DNA from: an uncultured Bacteroidales bacterium
Lineage (GTDB): Bacteria > Bacteroidota > Bacteroidia > Bacteroidales > Paludibacteraceae
Reading direction: 5' to 3'
Assembly (NCBI GenBank): GCA_902774185.1
Contig: CACYHE010000018.1
Coordinates: 1-64,000, forward strand
Length of the DNA stretch: 64,000 nucleotides
Positions 60,643 to 64,000 of the stretch are shown piece by piece. How positions within the stretch are numbered: the stretch's first letter is position 1; the number at the start of each line of letters is the position of its first letter. The position numbers and the translations under genes were made by a program. The notes below the pieces were generated by a model. The model searched no databases, was not told where the DNA came from, and saw nothing but the letters and a program-made list of their open reading frames with translations.

Positions 60643-63600
60643 ATGAAACAAAAAAGTGTGTTTTTAGCCTTTCTCCTGATGGTATGCTGCACGATGGCTT
60701 CGTACGCGCAGGTGACCGCTACGGGTGTTGTGGTGGATGCAGCAACGGGTGAGCCGATTATTGGCGCGTCGGTATTGGAGGAAGGCACTACCAACGGAAC
60801 AATTACCGATTTTGATGGTAATTTTACGCTCTCTGTGGCAAATGACGCCATGGTGGTGATTTCGTATGTGGGTTATAAGACCCAACAGTTATTCCCGAAT
60901 GCGAACATGAAAGTCTCCCTTGCGGAGGACAGCGAGGTGCTGGAGGAAGTGGTAGTAACCGGTTATACGACGCAGCGCAAAGCCGATCTGACCGGTGCTG
61001 TTACTGCTATCTCGGCTAAGGATTTAGAGAAACAGCAAGAGAATAACCCAATGAAGGCATTGCAGGGTAAAGTGCCGGGACTGAACATCGCTGCCGATGG
61101 TAACCCTTCAGGAACAGCAACGGTACGTATCCGCGGTGAGGGCTCGTTGAACTCGTCCAAGGATCCTCTTTACGTCATAGACGGTGTACCTACGACCTCG
61201 GGCATGCATGAGCTCAATCCGAATGATATTGAGTCCATCCAGGTACTCAAAGATGCCGCGTCCGCGAGTATATATGGTTCGCGCGCTGCTAATGGTGTCA
61301 TCATCATCACCACCAAGAAAGGGTCGGAGGGTAAGTTAAGTGTCTCTTTGGATGCATCCGTAGCTGTGCAGAACTACGTAAACCGGATGCGCGTCCTCAA
61401 TTCCGAGCAGTTCGGTCGAGCTATGTGGCAGGCATATGTCAACGATGGTACGGGTTTTGAATAACATCATGCTCAACAAGTACCTTGATGCTGCCGGAAC
61501 AGTACCGGTCAGCAACACGGACTGGTTCGCTGAGACCACCCGTCCTGGTGTGATACAGAACTACAACATCTCTGTCAGCAACGGAGGTAAGAAGGGGAGT
61601 GCATTCTTCTCTTTAGGATACTACAAGAACGACGGTATCATCAAGACTACGAACTTCGACCGTTTCTCGGCGCGTGTTAACACCGACTATAAGATGCTGA
61701 AGGATATTGTGACTATCGGTGAGAACTTCACGCTTAACCGCACTTCTGAGGTAGGCGCTCCCGGTGGTTACATTGAGAGCGTACTCCAATATAACCCATT
61801 GCTGCCGGTCTATACGACCAACGGCGATCTGGCGCAGGCTCCTTCGTCCAGCGGCTTCCCGCAACGTGAGAATCCTCTCTCCATTCTGGAGCGCAACAAA
61901 GACAACAGATACACCTATTGGCGTTTGTTCGGAAACGTGTTCATCAATATCAACCCGATCAAAGGTCTGAATATCCGTACCACGGCAGGTATCGACTATG
62001 CGCAGAAGAAGCAACGTTTCTTCACGTATCCTATCACCGAAGGCGTAGTAGCCAACGACAAGAATGCCGTTGAGGCAAAGCAGGAGCACTGGACGAAGTG
62101 GATGTGGAACGCCATTATTACCTATAATCTGGAGATGGGTAAACACCGTGCAGACTTCTTGCTGGGAACGGAGCTCAATAGACAGATAGATGAGTGGTTC
62201 TCTGCTTACAAAGAGGACTTCATCGTGCTCAATCCTACCTATATGTGGCCATCCGCAGGAACGGGTATAGCCCAGGCTTATGGAGGCGGCGGCAGTTTCT
62301 CGCTGATCTCTTTCTTTGGAAAGGCGAACTATAGTTACGACAACCGCTACCTCGTATCTCTGACGATGCGTTATGATGGTTCGAGCCGTTTCGGTAAGAA
62401 CAACCGCTTTGCTTTCTTCCCCTCTGTTTCCGCCGGTTGGCGTATCAGCCAGGAGAAGTTCATGGCAGGAGCCAATTCGTGGTTGGACGATCTGAAACTG
62501 CGTGTTTCGTGGGGTCAGACGGGTAACCAGGATATCAATGCTACCGCGCGTTATACTATCTACGACTCCAACTACGGCGTGAACGAGAACGGAGGTCAGT
62601 CTTACGGTACGTCGTACGACATCGCCGGCAGCAATGGTGGTGGTATCCTTCCTTCGGGTTTCCGCCGCACGCAGATCGGTAATGACGATATCAAATGGGA
62701 GACTACGACCCAGACTAACGTCGGTCTCGATTTCTCTTTCTTCCAGCAGACGTTCTACGGTTCGTTCGACTGGTTCTACAAACAGACGAAAGATATCCTC
62801 GTGGAGATGACCGGAATAGGTGTGATGGGTGAAGGCGCATCGCAGTGGGTGAACGCCGGCGCGGTGGATAATATGGGTGTTGAGTTCCAGTTAGGTTACC
62901 GTAACCAAACCAAAGGCGGCTTCAAGTACGATATCTCCGCCAATATCTCTCATTATAACAATAAGGTAATCGATATGCCTGCAACAGTAGCAGCCAGCGG
63001 TAAGTTCGGTGGTAACGGCGTGCAGTCGGTAGTAGGTCATGCCATCGGTTCGCAAGTCGGTTACATAGCCGACGGTATCTTCAAGAGCCAGGAGGAGATC
63101 GATAACCATGCTTATCAGGAGGGTGCAGGCTTAGGTCGTATCCGCTACCGGGATATCACCGGCGATGGCGTGGTCAGCGAGGCAGACCAGACATGGATCT
63201 ATTCGCCGATACCCGCAGTCGCATTCGGTGCGAACTTCTACTTTGAGTACAAAGGTTTCGACCTGACGCTCTTCTTCCAAGGCGTAGGAGGCCAACAGGT
63301 TATCACCAAGGATTTCAAGCAGCAGACGGATCTTTGGTCCGGCGTGAATGTAGCGAATCTTAATAAAGGTACGCGCGTGTTAGACGCATGGAGTCCCTCC
63401 AACCCCGATAGTGACATACCTGCGCTGTCCACCAACAATAACAACAACGAGACCCGTGTCAGCACCTATTTCGTAGAGGACGGTTCGTTCCTTAAACTGC
63501 GTAACCTGCAGCTGGGCTATAATCTGCCCAAGAGTGCGTGCGACAAGATGAAGATGCAAAACTGGCGTTGGTTCGTTTCGGCGCAAAACGTTTTCACCAT

Positions 63601-63697
63601 CCACTCGGCTAAGTTCACCGGGGTTGATCCAGAAGTGCCTACGTTCGGATATCCTATCCCGCTGACCGTAACCTTAGGTACGAAAGTAACTTTCTAA
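60643..63697 (+). pseudogene. Frameshifted SusC-type transporter (second fructan-type locus)
   Basis: Frame 1 starts at ATG 60643 (MKQKSV) with a signal peptide, a carboxypeptidase-regulatory-like domain, TonB box region (EEVVVTGYTTQRK) and plug (YVIDGVP). It ends at TAA 61462-61464, just after WQAYVNDGT. Frame 2 takes over near 61440 with LNNIMLNKYLDAAGTV and runs the rest of the barrel to GTKVTF at 63697. The two together equal about 1018 codons, the size of the intact SusC at 40912 (1017), so only a small indel is missing or extra, equal to +1 or -2 bases. It is either a recent mutation or a sequencing error. If real, SusC is cut after the plug and import through this locus is lost. Confidence 0.85.
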
Positions 63698-63753
63698 GTT
63701 GAAAGTTTAAAGTTGAAAGTTTAATGAAGTTTAAAAGTTTAAAGTAGAAAGTT
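63698..63753 (+). repeat. GAAAGTTTAAAGTT stutter before susD
   Basis: Repeated AGTTTAAAGT/GTTGAAAGT units fill the whole 56-bp space between susC and susD. The run ends at the susD ATG. Confidence 0.7.
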
Positions 63754-64000
63754 ATGAAAACATTCAATAAAATAGCCTTTGTACTTTGTACATTGTTCCT
63801 TTGTACTTCCTGTGACAGTTTCCTTAATCAGGACGTGCCGCAAAGTGTCCTGACAGGAGACGAGGTCAATGACCCTCTGTATATCGACAATATCTGTATC
63901 TCCGCGTATGCAATCTTCATCTCTGCGGAGGATATCAACTCGTCATTCTCAATGTGGAACTTCGACGTCCGCTCCGATGATGCCTATAAAGGTGGTATCA
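63754..64000 (+). CDS. SusD-type lipoprotein, start only (cut by window end)
   Basis: The first 82 codons are in the window. The lipobox is LCTSC (Cys20), followed by DSFLNQDVPQSVLTGDEV and the block MWNFDVRSDDAYKGG, which matches the SusD at 43984 (WIFDVRSDDAYKGG). It is the partner of the frameshifted susC upstream. Nothing can be said of the C-terminal half. The signal-peptide codons contain three near-repeats of TTTGTAC. Confidence 0.9.
   Translation, partial: MKTFNKIAFVLCTLFLCTSCDSFLNQDVPQSVLTGDEVNDPLYIDNICISAYAIFISAEDINSSFSMWNFDVRSDDAYKGGI

Noticed and set aside
61436..63697. Second susC frame as an independent gene
   Set aside because: It has no signal peptide or plug start and continues the barrel of the preceding frame exactly.
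1..64000. tRNA, rRNA or known riboswitch genes
   Set aside because: I looked for cloverleaf acceptor/T-loop words and rRNA cores in the intergenic spaces and found none.

Overview
The window reads as a chromosome segment of an uncultured or little-studied member of the order Bacteroidales. The evidence is: several SusC/SusD pairs; SusB-type GH97, GH87 and GH32 enzymes; lipoprotein signals ending in a Cys lipobox; no Shine-Dalgarno sequences; and promoters of the Bacteroidetes type (TTG, 20 bp, TAnnTTTG). No rRNA or tRNA gene was seen. A family or genus cannot be fixed from sequence reading alone.

Layout. 0-1.9 kb is a worn edge: the end of an unknown gene, a small lipoprotein gene, a truncated mreB and the tail of an ATPase gene. 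1.96-5.6 kb holds a SusB-like GH97 gene broken by a 2-base loss and, divergently, an ATPase_2/DUF234 protein. 5.7-18.1 kb is an alpha-glucan utilisation locus: a TPR/membrane/HTH regulator and a GH87 alpha-1,3-glucanase on the minus strand; a small secreted protein, susC, susD and an intact GH97 alpha-glucosidase on the plus strand. 18.1-33.7 kb is a minus-strand run of six genes: a 2087-residue modular surface protein, a 49-residue peptide, a 1739-residue surface protein, two related outer-membrane barrels (one fused to STN and OmpA domains) and a 402-residue secreted protein. A domain I cannot name occurs four times in three proteins here: on the GH87, alone in the small secreted protein, and twice in the 1739-residue protein. 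Two of these transcription units share a promoter block, which ties the giant-protein operon to the glucan locus.

33.7-36.5 kb is an AT-rich stretch with a MITE-like element, then a type IV toxin-antitoxin pair (AbiEii and DUF6088). 36.6-39.0 kb is a GH71/GH99-like hydrolase. 39.2-60.5 kb is a fructan locus: a lipoprotein-sensor/transmembrane/AraC regulator, susC, susD, four DUF4960 proteins with six domain copies, a canonical GH32, a LamG-GH32 with an altered nucleophile motif, a 48-residue peptide and a second regulator of the same kind. From 60.6 kb a second fructan-type susC (frameshifted) and the start of its susD run off the window.

How it should work (inference). Alpha-1,3-glucan is cut outside the cell by GH87, held by the modular surface proteins, imported by SusCD and cleaved by GH97. 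Fructan is bound by SusD and DUF4960 proteins, cut by GH32 and imported. It is probably sensed by the membrane-anchored AraC regulators, whose likely operator, built on GTTGCAAAATATG half-sites, lies before both susC genes and before the second regulator.
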